DNA of 64,000 bases from Argopecten irradians (GCF_041381155.1 NC_091143.1:33481331-33545330), one strand, 5' to 3'. Shown: positions 12,035 to 24,349, counted from the first letter of the stretch. The notes: generated from the sequence alone by a model not told the origin. Made by a program: numbers and translations.

Positions 12035-12222
12035 TATTCCGTTTTTGCATATAACAGAGTTAGCTCTCTTGCGGGTAGGTATCAATTGTTACGTCATTAT
12101 TTTGTGAGCGCAATTCACGCCGTTTTCTCCAAAAAGTATGACGTGTCGCTCGCAAACTCATGACGTTACAATCAATACCTACCCGCAAGGGCAGGTAACT
12201 ATGTAATATACAAAAACGGAAT
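12035..12222. mobile_element. Family F foldback element, copy 1
   Basis: About 187 bp with long imperfect inverted ends: ATTCCGTTTTTG at the left and CAAAAACGGAAT at the right. Inside these, TTGCGGGTAGGTAT pairs with ATACCTACCCGCAA, and TTACGTCAT pairs with ATGACGTTA. It lies about 450-640 bases upstream of the deacetylase TATA-like box, inside duplication unit 1. No coding potential is seen; it is probably a MITE. Confidence 0.7.
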
Positions 12223-12311
12223 GGTAGCCATTCTGTCACCTTGCATTATTTTTTCCTAATTTTTCCGCAATATGGCAACAACATTGCCTTTCTTTGATTT
12301 AGATAAATAAA

Positions 12312-13094
12312 TTAAAATGTATCGGCTTTGTTTTTATATGTTTTTGCAGCATTCATATCCGGTCTGTTATAACAACCGTCGACATAAGCACACGAAAACT
12401 GGTCCTTAAAATCTCGCATCGCGTTAACAGGAACTTCCCAAAATCCTTTATGTTTTTGGTAGGGACATGGTGTAATCTGACAATTATATGACCATCCAAA
12501 GTCTAGAGTAAACGGGAAAGGATTTCTATCACGCATATGCGCCCGTTTGTGCGTTAATGAAATATCATATTGGAATCCGAGTCTTTCCAGCATGTCTACC
12601 TGACTGTCCCCGGCCGTCTGTAGGAAAGGGCTTCTCCAACCGATAATATCTTTAGCATTTGCTCCAGCAAGATTGATGATATTGTTCTTTTGGTCACGGG
12701 CCTCACGCAACACTTTCGAGCCAGTGTCTATGTGGGTATGGGTAACACTATGCACGGCAAGTTCGTATCCTAAATCTTTATACTCCCGAACAACATTATA
12801 CTGCGTATATTCATGTGAGATGTACAATGTCGGAGTGATTGGACATCCATTGGGATTTTTTCGTTCTCTACTAAAAAGAACTTTGTAATAGTCTTCTGCA
12901 GACCCAGTAACAGCATCGTCTAATCCGAAATACACCATCTGGGGAATATCACTACGGTTCATGAAATGTTCCAGTGTACTACAGAAACAATGTGGCAGAA
13001 AGCAATTCACACCTTGTCGACAGCCAGACTGTGGAAACGCTGATACAGCGACTGGCAAGAGTAAAACGAGGAGGCAGCTCGATATCAGACACAT
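12312..13094 (-). pseudogene. Truncated tandem copy of the chitin-deacetylase-like gene (first domain only)
   Basis: A 260-codon ATG-initiated frame whose first ~245 codons match the start of the gene at 9001-11439, with one visible amino-acid change (Tyr to Cys at residue 2). It keeps the signal peptide, the cysteine motif, LDD, HSVTH, WRSPF and DFGW. It then runs across a duplication breakpoint after CYNRPD into about 15 unrelated residues and a stop. It therefore lacks the last NodB motif (LGFNMH), the C-terminal helices, the Thr-rich linker and domain 2. Its own TATA-like box and leader are intact, so it may be transcribed, but the product probably cannot fold into a complete barrel. It could alternatively be a short expressed secreted peptide or an artefact of merging two haplotypes in assembly. 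An upstream TTG at 13121 is in frame but is not a credible start. Confidence 0.75.
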
Positions 13095-13233
13095 TGTAGA
13101 AAAGTCTACACAACAGTCCAATGCCTTGTGTATTATAAGGTTACATACACAGCTCTAACAGGTAGCGCACTCCTGGCCAGAAGCTGTCACATGCGATTAC
13201 CACGACAGAATGATGGGACACTGTGTCGGAGAC

Positions 13234-13245
13234 CTATATATATAC
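13234..13245 (-). promoter_or_regulatory. Duplicated TATA-like box of the truncated copy
   Basis: Identical to the box at 11579-11590 and carried along by the 1.65-kb tandem duplication, about 140 bases upstream of the ATG at 13094. The whole promoter-proximal region is preserved, so both copies may respond to the same signals. Confidence 0.4.
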
Positions 13246-13688
13246 ATTCTCACCTGTACAAATGTGGACGCCCGTATCTCAGTCGTTCAATGTTAACACA
13301 GGTACATAGGTGACAACGAGTTCGGCTTCCTACACATTTCGTGATACTTTACACAAAGCCTGGTCTCTGGTACACGTGCGACTCCACCCTCCGCTCTAAC
13401 TTGACTTTGATTGGACTGTCAATAAAGTGAATTCCGGTAATAAACGACACATGCAGTGTGAAACATCAATCGGGATTGTCACCTACCATGCATGTTTAGG
13501 GTCGCCGAAGTCACGATGAGTTGTGTTTTATTATATTCACATTTATCAAAGAACGAAAAGTGAATATCATAGTAGTTATAAAAGATTTAATTCACAATAC
13601 ATTATGTAGTTGAACGGCAACTTAACTTTATCGGAGAAGTTCATTTCTTGGAAACCATGGTATGTTTTTTTTTAATTCTTTTACGCCT

Positions 13689-13875
13689 ATTCCGTTTTTG
13701 CATATAACAGAGTTAGCTCTCTTGCGGGTAGGTATCAATTGTTACGTCATTATTTTGTGAGCGCAATTCACGCCGTTTTCTCCAAAAAGTATGACGTGTC
13801 GCTCGCAAACTCATGACGTTACAATCAATACCTACCCGCAAGGGCAGGTAACTATGTAATATACAAAAACGGAAT
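13689..13875. mobile_element. Family F foldback element, copy 2
   Basis: Second copy of the same foldback, present because unit 2 duplicates it; it differs from copy 1 at about one base. It is therefore not an independent insertion. Confidence 0.7.
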
Positions 13876-14007
13876 AGTAGCCATTCTGTCACCTTCCATT
13901 ATTTTTTCCTAATTTTTCCGCAATATGGCAACAACATTGCCTTTCTTTGATTTAGATAAATAAATTAAAATGTATTGCTTTGTTTTTATATGTTTTTGCA
14001 GCATTCA

Positions 14008-15349
14008 TTCCATTAAATATAACCTCTTTTCCGGTAAATATCGACCATGTGATATCACTGAAATCATCTGACAACAGGGATTACACCCATAGTGTATAGC
14101 GGCAATAAAAATGCTGTTTTCTGTGTTCTCTTGTTATCAATACCTACTTTGTACATTTGCGTAATTGACAAATCCAGAGGAAAAAATAAAACAAAAGTAT
14201 ATATTTTAATTGATTAACGTCTGGTGTTTATTTTCCGTTTTCCATTGACGATATTAGTTATATAAATATGTGTCAATTTGTATTAGTGCATTTGATACCT
14301 TTGCAACTATTATACTCCAACTACGGTTTGAGAAAAAGCCATTAAACGACGAAACAGTTTACAGAATTCACTGTATAGATCTATGTTCATATATATATAT
14401 AGTAACTTTTACATTTATGGCAGATACGTTACTACTATTTACTTGATTAAATAAGATGCCACTTTCCCACAAAGATAAATCACATAGTTTGAAAAATGTA
14501 TACTAGATCTACTAAATGTTACAATTTTTGTGGTTGATGAGAGGAATAAGTGTACGTTACCGACAGATACATTATGGGAAAATACTCATACCGACAGTTC
14601 GTTCATTCTTAACTAATTTGCATGATTTCAGAAATAAAAAAAAAACATAAAAAATGAAAATTGAAAAGTAATAATTGTTGCCGACAACCACCATATTTTG
14701 GTAAATAACAGATACGAGACTTTGTTAAAAAGTTTAAATTGATGTTTGTTATTAGAAATGCCTCATAATATAAACACTACCTTAATTTTTGCTAAATGTG
14801 TGTCAATACCTGTCTTCTCCTATTGCGTATACTAATATATATGATATGATAGAAAAAAATGTAACATTTGCATATTTCCTTGATTAGTCACAGATAGTTT
14901 TTGAAATACGTTATCGCTTAGGACAGTTGAAATTTGTCGTGAGTGCCATATTTAATGTGAAAAAGCTTAATTGGTCCGAGGAACCCAATCTTGATTATTT
15001 TCGAAGATTAACCAATACACTTGACACGTGAAACAAGCATGATATACAAACATGTTTGAAGTCTCGATATTGATAAAAGACACTTATTAATGGAGTTTAT
15101 ACATTAAGTGGAGAATGAACGAAACATGTAGGTCCATTTTGCAACCCGCGTAATTAAAAACAAATTTAAAAATTGAAGTTCAATTACATGTAACACTTTT
15201 TCAGTTTTTCAGACAGTGATGTAAAGTAACATGCTAAGTAATAATTACTGTATAATGTGAAATACTTAATATTTTGGTGTTCTATAAAATTATCACACCC
15301 ATTTTACAATTTTATTTTGAAAATAAAAACCCATTTAATCAATTTCAAG
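14008..15349. other. Intergenic, no feature seen
   Basis: AT-rich DNA beyond the tandem duplication; no ORF, repeat family or RNA gene recognised. Confidence 0.55.
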
Positions 15350-16177
15350 TTAGGTCTCTGGCATGGCTATAAAGGTACATGTACACTCTGTCAACTCAGT
15401 AATCTTGCGATATGGGTTTTGGATAAATTTTCCTCGGCGGTCATCCACCAGGTTGATCGCCAGCGAATATCTCCAAAACATAGCCATTTCAAGACCTGTT
15501 GTAATTGGCAAAGATGCCGTAGTCGTGTAAACAGTACCATGATAGCGATATATTATCCTATCTGTCGTCATTTTGCGTAATTAGAAGGGGAAAAAGTTCT
15601 AAATGTAATGCTTTTGTCCCAATCACTTGTCACTCCTTCTTGTCAAGAGCATTTTCATTGTATTCGGGGTAGGTAGACATGTTTGGTAAACTTGACAAAC
15701 AAATCCAGCGGTTTGCTAAGTGAATTGTTGACAACAATGTAGCTGCGCACCTTTATACAAACTATCTGGCAACATCTGAAGTCAGCCCAGCTAGACATAA
15801 AATAGGGAAGCAGGTATCTAAATCTCAAGTACGTCCTCGGAAGATTCACGATTCTCCCGGGAAACATGTTCTCATTTTACGTACAGGCTCTTATTTTTTG
15901 TAAACCCTCAGGTGACAAAACAGGGCACCGATAACAAAAAGGTGAATGTGGCTACATAACGATCAAATATCGGCATCCCGGGACTTCGTCGGTATCTATG
16001 GTAACCTGTTGTCAACAGAGGAACGGAGAAGACTTCCTTGTGTAATACTAGGTAGATGACGTACGCAGTGACAAACACATAGATATGAAATGTAATTATG
16101 AACCTGGGATCGATACACACTGATACCGGTCTGTGAAGATGATAAAATAGAAAGTGAAAGTTTTTTTTATTGTTCAT
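15350..16177 (-). other. Cluster of three short ATG ORFs of unknown status
   Basis: Three same-strand ATG-initiated frames follow each other: 16177-15908 (89 residues, with hydrophobic stretches such as FIITFHIYVFVTAYVIYLVL), 15867-15655 (70 residues) and 15571-15350 (73 residues). The DNA here is less AT-rich than the flanks, and codon third positions are not dominated by A/T. A pyrimidine-rich stretch ending CATCTTCACAG at about 16135 would make a good splice acceptor. No family is recognised, and a plus-strand frame overlaps part of the region. It may be a decayed gene, exons of one gene, or chance. Confidence 0.2.
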
Positions 16178-17889
16178 GCATTTGTTAGAAGGATGTGAGA
16201 GAAACTTATGTAAATGTAAATTTTATCGTGCACTTATTTTCACGTACAACAGACGTTTATCGTGTACTTTGACTGTGTCACATATGGGTATACTCAATAA
16301 TTACCTGGTTCGGTTCTCTGCTTAAAAATCGAAAGTCGCAGAAATATATTTACCATGTAAATAAGTCAACATTCAGTATGGATCTCTTCTTCTGTAATTT
16401 TGGATGTTTCCGCGCGTGGTTAATTTCGCAATTAGCACGGATAAACATTTCGCTATGTTATTAAATTTGCGATAGATACACCTGTTTTTTCTTTGCAAAA
16501 TAGGTAAATACATACAATACCAAATATAACGCGACGGAGAAATTTTCCCGCTAAAACGTCCTTCGCGTCTTAACGGGAATTTCCCCCTTGCGTAAAAATC
16601 CAAATTTTCAGTATTCTTACTGTCGTACAATCATTCCTTACTAGCGCCATTTATTTCTTTATTATTTCCCTTTTTACTTTATTTATTTATTTACTTTTTT
16701 ATTTATTTTTCATTTTTGTTTATTTTAAAACTGTGACATTTAAACTTACATCTGATTTTGATACACTCTATAACTAAACTATTGATTTAGAAAGAACACT
16801 CGTTTGGTACAAGTTGAAGACAGGAAACTGCTAATATAAATTTACGTTGAAGAATACGATCGTAATAAAGATTGAATGCAAAATACACTTAAATATAATT
16901 ATAATTCATTTAGGCTCAAATCATCATATCCAAGCTCTATCTTGGGAAATAGAATATTCTGAATTTGACTTGTTATTCACTTTTTAGTTTTTACTATAGT
17001 TATATATAAAAGACAAACAAGCTCTAATGAACTTATACTGACATATCTCCGCATAAAAAGGACCCAGACAAGGTTCATATAAGGTTTAATTAAGTTTTTA
17101 TTTCTTTCCTTTTTTAAATAGTATTTTGTTCATTTAGTAAATTGCATTGTTATTGTCATTTTATTTTATAACTGTTTTCAATACAAACAAACTCAGACAA
17201 ATGTATTGCTTTTAAATGTTCTTGATATTTTTGACTATCATGATTAAGAATGGCGATAAAATAATATCAAGAACCTGGATTACATCTAAAGTAATTGCCT
17301 GTCCCCATATAAATATATCTTAAGTTTTTGGATGATCCATATACTACTGGTTGTTACTTTTTGTTCCACTATCTTCATTTACTAATTGTTCATTAAAAAA
17401 ACCTTATTGTGTTTTATCTCATTTCTATCGCCTATGATAGCGTGATAAGTCTTTTGGAATTCCTGATTCTAGTCTTGTTCTTATTCTTATTAAAAAGCAT
17501 GTGCCCTTCCTAGCATATAATGTGGATTGATAGGTTTCCGCATATTTGCGCTAATTTTTTCGATGATTGCAAACGAAATTTATTTTACTTTTTAAATATT
17601 TTTCTTGGTTGTGTAAGTGAGCTTTGCATTAATATTAAATTGAACAATTAGATGGACGTTAAGGCTATAGAATGACTTATCTCGTTCACATATTTATTTC
17701 AAAATAATATAAGATAAAAAAAATAATTTTATGGAGGATTTACTCTTTGCGGACAGTTAATTTTCGTTATATACCCGTTTTCACCAGAATCAGCGAATTC
17801 TACATTTGTAAGCACTATTGGAATATTAAGAACTCCATTGAATTTGCTAAATGACAATACTATCGTATATGTTCAAGAATTATTAGGAG
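16178..17889. other. Intergenic, no clear feature
   Basis: AT-rich; a CGCGAAATT-type low-complexity zone lies at 16400-16620 and a TTTATTTA run near 16680. Nothing coding is recognised. Confidence 0.5.
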
Positions 17890-18253
17890 TTTTTGCATAG
17901 GTTTTAATTTAACGATTACAAATAAGAGCTGAAAATGATTTTTAGTAGTACTGACAAAAATAGTTATATTTACGGTGCAGCGGAATGAGAACTGTCAGAC
18001 TGAATGAAACAAACTTTTGGTCTACAAATTCATTTCATTTTTTACCTTGTTAATATATAATTAGTAACTGTTAAGTGATTTTAGCAGATAAGGCATAACA
18101 AATAAGAGCTTTACAATGGAAAAAGTTTGTGTTGTAACAAGTGGTTCAATAATGTCCACGGCTTAATTCATCAAACCTTATGGGTTCAATAGATTACTGA
18201 ATACAAAATTACATGTCAAAATATTCGCCCAGTTACGTCATATATAACTTTAA
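17890..18253 (+). mobile_element. Family C MITE, 5'-truncated copy 2
   Basis: Matches copy 3 from the AGGTTTTAATTT segment to the right end CGTCATATATAACTTTAA. Shared phrases include TTAGTAGTACTGACAAAAAT, GTGTTGTAACAAGTGGTT and TTCGCCCAGTTACGTCA. The left ~130 bases are missing or unrecognisable. Confidence 0.65.
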
Positions 18254-18684
18254 CGCAAAAAATAAATCATAAATTGTACCACCGAGAGATTTTTTAAAAA
18301 TGTAGAATACTAGTTATCATATTTGTGGCGAATAAAAATTGATTTCAAATACGCTTTAACCCAATTAATGTGTTTGGATTATGCTTTTAGTCCCAATATT
18401 TTTTTTTTGTTCTATCTGTAATACATGTAATTAAGCTCATGAGTGATACCAAATTCTTACCATAGTAGTAACATATTGCAAAAATTACATGAACAATAAA
18501 TGTACAAATGTTCTTTTTCGCAAGCTACTTTTCTTTTTACTTATGACTACCTATTATATCGTCAGAATATGTTTTGTCTCTATATAATAACTCGTTTGAA
18601 GAAATTGTTTTTGTTGATCATACATAATTGTTTGTCCTATCATTCAGTTATTTTCTTCAATCCGTTATGTACTAAAAACATTAT

Positions 18685-18832
18685 TTTCTTCTTTTGAGTG
18701 CACTGTGGTCTTGTACTGTTGTCTTGTGATATAGAGGAATGACATATGATACCTTCGCCTTCGGCTCGGGTACTATGCCTTCCCTCGACACCACTATAAT
18801 ACCAGAGTGCCCTCAAAAGAAGACAATATTAT
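18685..18832. repeat. Imperfect inverted repeat with GC-rich loop
   Basis: TTCTTCTTTTGAGTGCACTG at the left pairs imperfectly with CAGAGTGCCCTCAAAAGAAG at the right. The loop region contains CCTTCGCCTTCGGCTCGGG. It is probably a small MITE-like element. Confidence 0.5.
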
Positions 18833-19709
18833 ATAAGTATTTCCATAAATCACAAAATGCTATTACTTACTTATAACTAGTATGTGTAATTTAGGCTACC
18901 ATTAAAGGGTTTTCATATAACATAAATAGATTTTATTTTTAAAATAAAATAGTGTTGGGCCATTTGGTAGTTACTATCATACTAGCTATAGGTTTTACCA
19001 TGTTCCTGGCGGCCAGGGCAAATTTAGACGGCCAGATAAATTGTTCTGATCATACATTATGGCAAAATTGAAACCATATCATTAAAATTTTAATGCAATT
19101 ATGAATAAGTTGCGTGCCACCACAGTGAAACAGTACGCTAAACGAAAATGGATTCTTCTAAAAATGTCTGTGTTTAACACAGAAATTCCTTATTTAGTCA
19201 CGTTTCAAGTCCCTGACGGACATTGTCACCATATCAACCAGTTCTTGGGTAACTTTCCTCCCTAACCGATATAGATAAATTGTGAGGTATTTAAACAACA
19301 CCTCCTATATAGACTTGTTTGTCATTCTCTCACCAAAATCTTTCAAACAAGGAAGTTTTCATAAACACACTCTAATATATTTCTACTTACCAACAAACTC
19401 GTAGAAATTCCTCGAATAATTTTAAAATGATTGATCTTTGTCAAATTGATGTATGAGTGAACTGTTTAGATGATTTTAATTCACTGCACAACATATTTAC
19501 TGATATTGTTAATTAAGTCGTAAAGGGAGGTGTAGACAAGTACAATGCAATGTACTTTTCCTGCTTAAAGATTATTTTAACTAGTATATCAACAGTGCCG
19601 AAAATATCTTTTTATCTAACATTAAGGAAGATCAAGATACTGTATTCACATATGACGTAGTTGAGACTACACTGTAGGTATTTGTTGTGGCAGCATGTGT
19701 TTTCACGCG

Positions 19710-20233
19710 TAACTTTAAAGTTATATGTGCCTTATTTTTCATACTCACGAATTAAGATGAGCTTTTAACATGTTATTCATCACCAAAAGTTACTAACATT
19801 TTGAAAATTACTGTACTTTCAATGCATTGGTTTTAATTTTACAAATGCAAATAAGAGCAGGAAATGCTTTTTAGCAGTACTGCCAAAAATCATTTTATGT
19901 ACATCTATAATAAAGCGAAATGAGTATCTACGGTCAGACCATGAAACCAAATTGTGGTGTACAATTTCATTTCACATTTTTACAGTACAAGTGTCATTAG
20001 TAATTGTAAAGTGATTTCTGCAAGAAAGTTTCCATCTAAACATACATAAAGCATAAAAACAACAATTTTACAGTACATAATTTCTGTGTTGTAACTAACG
20101 TTTATAAGACATCTGAAGCCATTTGAATGATTCTCGCGGCTTAAATCATCAAACTTTGTGGTTTTCAATAGATTAATCAAGAAAAATTAGCATGCCAAAA
20201 TTTTCGCCCAGTTACGGCACATATTACTTTAAG
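19710..20233 (+). mobile_element. Family C MITE, complete copy 3
   Basis: About 524 bp. The left end AACTTTAAAGTTATATGTGCC-like terminus is the inverse of the right end GGCACATATTACTTTAAG. It is the reference copy for this family here, with CATACTCACGAATTAAGA near the left and TTTTCGCCCAGTTACGGC near the right. It is non-coding. Confidence 0.8.
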
Positions 20234-20280
20234 CTTTTTCAAAGAAAACGGTGTGAATAAGAGCCTCGCAATGGATACAT

Positions 20281-20322
20281 ACTCACAAGGGAGGTTACTC
20301 TGTAATATGCAAAAACGGAATA
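20281..20322. mobile_element. Family F element, partial end only
   Basis: The stretch ACTCACAAGGGAGGTTACTC, followed by a run ending CAAAAACGGAAT, matches one end of the foldback at 12180-12222 with substitutions. The other end is missing. It shows that family F is dispersed and was not born with the duplication. Confidence 0.45.
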
Positions 20323-22223
20323 CGGGTTTTAACATGAAAAATTTCCTAAAAACTGTTTTAATTGCTATATTGAACTGTTACAGTGTACATTGATAAAATG
20401 AATCAATCTAACCATACAACGATAAAATCAAACATACTTATAATGTTAATACATTTATCAAATTATACTCCTGATGAGGTCCTTGTGGTGTTTAAATGGT
20501 GAATAATGATCACGAATTCAATGCTGATCTAGTGCTTAGCCCGAGGTCATTATCTTATATTAGATTCTATAAAGGCTGTATAACGCCATATGGACCGAAT
20601 CAAAGGACCATATTTTTCATATTAGATATGTACAGTGTAGTTCCTCTGAGAAAAATCAAAAGAATGATCTAATGTATATGTTACACTGTACTTATAAGAA
20701 AAAGGATGGTCATAGGACGTCACCCTGACGAACTCATTTTCTGTGTAATGACGTCACAGAAGGAACAATGACTCGATATTTCTAAAAATTGGAAACACGC
20801 GAGTCGATATCTATGCTATGTATGAAACCCTACATATGTGATCATGTACATGTATTAGCCAATCAGAATAGAGGAAAATCAGGGTATACTATGTACACGT
20901 GATACTTATGGCGTACCCTATTGCCTCTCCTCGTTTTATGAAAGGTATTAATCATTAATCCCTTTCCGAGAAAAAAAATCAATAAAGTTACAAAATACTT
21001 ACATTGTAATAACCAAATATGATATATATGTGGCGGTGTTGAACGGGGCATATTTCCAGCTTGTTATAATTTATTGAAATTTTAAACCAATTGCAATTCA
21101 TAGTTTTCATTGGATATTTTGTAAAAAAAAAAACATGATTAAGTTTAATCTATATTTTCAACGAAAATTTAAATCAATTCATAGGATATGACATTGCTTT
21201 TTTATTCGATAATTTCAACATAAATGACATATGCTTCATCATTTCAAGCCAGTTCAACATACGCATTTTCCACCAGGACATAGACAGTGCGTAAACAAAA
21301 ATGATCGGGAATCTATATTTGATAGATTTTCGATCGCAAATTCGTCATATAAATTATTCCACCTAATAATATGTTCATTGTCTATAATATTTATTTGAAT
21401 GAAGTTGTATAAATCAAATATTTATTTGAATTCCTAGAAATGTCGTTGAGAAATTAAATGATACTTAGAAAGTATTTCGTGGCGGTAAGAGGATTTACTA
21501 AGCTAATCAACTTCTATTAGACGTGTTCTAACCGCATTATCCAACAACAACAGAACTATGTACTTCCTCGTTGCAGTAGAAACTTGACTCTTGTCTTGAA
21601 AGTTCAGCTTATGATGTACTTGTACCTGTTTCGTTTTGATTATCAGGTTGTTGGGCGATGACATTAAGTCATATTAACAGACGGCATCCCATAAATTGCC
21701 TGCGTGAATTACATTAGTATTTTTTGGGAGATTGTAATACATTCGTTTTGTGCCTTTTGCTACAAGAGACACAGAACAAGTACGCCATATCCGTGATCCG
21801 TTTACAATATACCGACAACGGGCAAACGATGGCTGACCACTTCATGATCATCTGCCACCCAATTTGAATTCCCTTATGCTCAAAGAAGCAAAAATGACAA
21901 ACTTCACGGTGGCAAGCGCTTATGATCAGCTCGCGGCCAAAAGTGAGACGATTTCAAGGGAGATATTTGACAGAAGAAAGTCAGTAAGGAAATAAAGAAT
22001 AGAAAAAAAAATTCTAAATTTAGTCGCCTTTTTCGATCCTGCAATAGGGCAGCATACACAGTTTAAACGCCCTACCTGCAGGGCAGTGATTTCAGGGGAA
22101 ATAATCTACACGTAAACGAAAAATATAATTGGTGATGTATTTGTATGTGACTTTATACAGGTTGTAAGATTTTTTTTTAAGGATTTTTCATCTTCGGTCC
22201 TAGGTGTATTCGCAACTACGCAA
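20323..22223. other. Intergenic, no clear feature
   Basis: Mostly AT-rich. 20700-20830 carries two TGACGTCA-like CRE palindromes, and 21780-21990 is less AT-rich (GATCAGCTCGCGGCC near 21923) but has no ORF. Nothing is firmly assignable. Confidence 0.45.
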
Positions 22224-22414
22224 GGGCCGCGGTGGCCGAGTGGTTAAGATGTCCCGACATATTACCACAAGCCCTCCACCTCTGGGAAGCGGGTTCGAAT
22301 CCCATGTGGGGCAGTTGCCAGGTACTCCGGCTTTCCTCCACCGACAAACCTGACACGTCCTTATATGACCCTGGCTGTTAATAGGACGTAAAAAAATAAA
22401 CAAACCAAAAAAAA
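22224..22414 (+). mobile_element. tRNA-derived SINE, well preserved copy
   Basis: The head is tRNA-Ser/Leu-like with an internal polymerase III A box (TGGCCGAGTGG, from 22233) and a B box (GGTTCGAATCC, 22292-22302). A body with GGTACTCCGGCTTTCCTCCACC and CTGGCTGTTAATAGGACGT follows, then an A-rich tail. The layout and tail resemble the V-SINE-type elements (such as RUDI) described in molluscs; that assignment is from memory. It is not a tRNA gene: the anticodon arm does not fold cleanly and the tail is retroposon-like. Confidence 0.8.
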
Positions 22415-24349
22415 GTATGGACCGTGGATGGCAGCTTTATGCTAAACATCCACACGAGTCTTTGATAAAGATATGCTAATCACATTGTGAATATTGAAAA
22501 TATGTTGTTATTTTATCAGTTTACATTATGTAGAATTTATTGAAATTGTATTCAATATCATATATCACTTAATCAAAGAAATTTAAGACATCATAACAAT
22601 AATATGATGAATATTGAATATGAGGAATACATTGTAATGAGGGGTGTGGTTGTGGGGGTATTAATGGAAATTCCACAGGGACGAGTAAGAATTCAGAACG
22701 AACATCCCATATAATCTATTATTAATTTGTATAGACCGTGGGTTGAGAGTTTGTGTAGATCCTGTGGGAAATCCCACTTCCTGCTGTGTCATCAAGTCTA
22801 TATCGTTAAGCTACATAAGGAAAAAGCGTCCATTGTTTTAACTGCATAATTAATTACGTCTGTGGTTTTAATTGTAATAAAACATAGCATAATTGATTAA
22901 TATGTTTCGTGTTAAGGTCATGGCGATATGAGTGCCCCTAATATGGCTGTTGGGCGGGCAGGAAAATCCTTTTCTCCCGTGACCACGTGATTAGGAAAAA
23001 CTTTATTTAGATTTGGTGGTTGAATATAATCTAAATCATTGTTTGTTATTAATTATGTGTTAGGTTTATTGAGATTTTTTTCACTAGCAAACACATCACT
23101 CTTATCGTTAACATGGCGTGGGTGTAACTTACAACTGAATTAACATTAAAATGTGTTTGCAGTACATGTAGTAAGAGATGTGACATTGATGAAATATATA
23201 TAAAAAATACGATGTGCATTTGTACATATATATGATGTGTGATAATGTTTACCGCTAATGATTCATTTACATGTACCATCACCTTAATACAAATACTTCA
23301 AATGTTAATTTTCTTGTGTTTCATCTTGTCGTCCTAATTACTGCCGTTACATTTACAGTAGTTGACTATCACCGCACCAGGCGGCAAAACAGCGAAATGA
23401 ATTTTCATTATTTACATAAAGTATACCGGGAATCTTGAAGTTTTGTTTGCTGTTGTAATCTCTTCTAGAGTAATAACATGTTTATGTACATCGAAAGGGC
23501 TTTATTCGAGTTCAATATTAATATGATGATTAAAGGGAGATAAATCATGCTTACGGACTCAATATCTGCATGAAGCAATATGTTTTGATTATTAATTATA
23601 TTAGTTGGATATTTTTTTTAATCAATGAATGATATATCAATAAAAAAGTGTTCTTTCATTTTTGAATTTATTATTTTCAAAATAAAAAAAAAATAAAAAA
23701 AACCATGAAAAATGTTTTATTGTTGCGCTTGCACAAATCATAGTGTTTAAATTATTAAATTATTTGAAAAAAAAACCTGATCATATCAGACCATTATATG
23801 CTGCTTAAACATTATATCTATGCAAAATCCAAAAGAAGTTAGCCAATAACAAACTGCATATAAAACAGAGGTAACCAAATGTATATGCTGTCATCAAAAA
23901 CAAAGAATGAATTTCCAATCTCTATAGATAATTTTCTTTCAAAATGTGCTTTTACAAAACCGAACAAAGGGAGACAATTCATATTTTACTATTAAATCAT
24001 CACCGCCTAAATTCCTTACTGTATAATATACAATACACAGATAGGCTAATGCACGCCAGGTGTAACGGTTTTTTTGTTTTTGTTTTTTATTGCAGTGATT
24101 TTTTACGAAACCCCTATAGCATAGTTTTCTCTGATAAATTAAACTATAAAAATGTGAAACAACTGTTTTATTCTTCCACTGAGTCTAGCCGCTTAGATAG
24201 CATACCAAGTTAAAGGCCTGGATACATATTTATATATATATTGCATTGATGGGAGAGAAAAAAGTTAATTTGAAACTCAAATATATTATTGACGTCACGA
24301 ATATTTTAAGGTTCAAGTGTATTTTTATTTCTTAGAAGAATTACTAAAC
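22415..24349. other. Intergenic, no feature seen
   Basis: AT-rich, with A-runs near 23690. Open frames at 23049 and 23944 look like chance. Confidence 0.5.

Larger units (their letters stand above)
10701..14007. repeat. Direct tandem duplication, unit about 1.65 kb, two copies
   Basis: Unit 1 is 10701-12355 and unit 2 is 12356-14007, head to tail. Each begins TATCCGGTCTG and ends GCAGCATTCA. By eye they differ at fewer than about ten places, among them a 3-bp deletion (TATAATCGG versus TATCGG) and a few substitutions; the coding part shows one change. Each unit holds the 5' third of the deacetylase-like gene, its leader, the TATA-like box and a family F foldback. The breakpoints show almost no microhomology and no target-site duplication, which suggests a simple segmental duplication and not transposition. 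Confidence 0.95.

Noticed and set aside
15257-15580. 107-codon plus-strand ORF
   Set aside because: It overlaps the minus-strand ORF cluster and starts in AT-rich sequence; no recognisable domain, and the minus frames look somewhat better.
20474-20500. CTGATGAG motif, possible hammerhead ribozyme core
   Set aside because: The matching CGAAA segment and stems expected of a hammerhead are absent.
22224-22310. Functional tRNA gene suggested by the A and B boxes
   Set aside because: The sequence continues into a SINE body and A-rich tail, and two diverged copies exist nearby.
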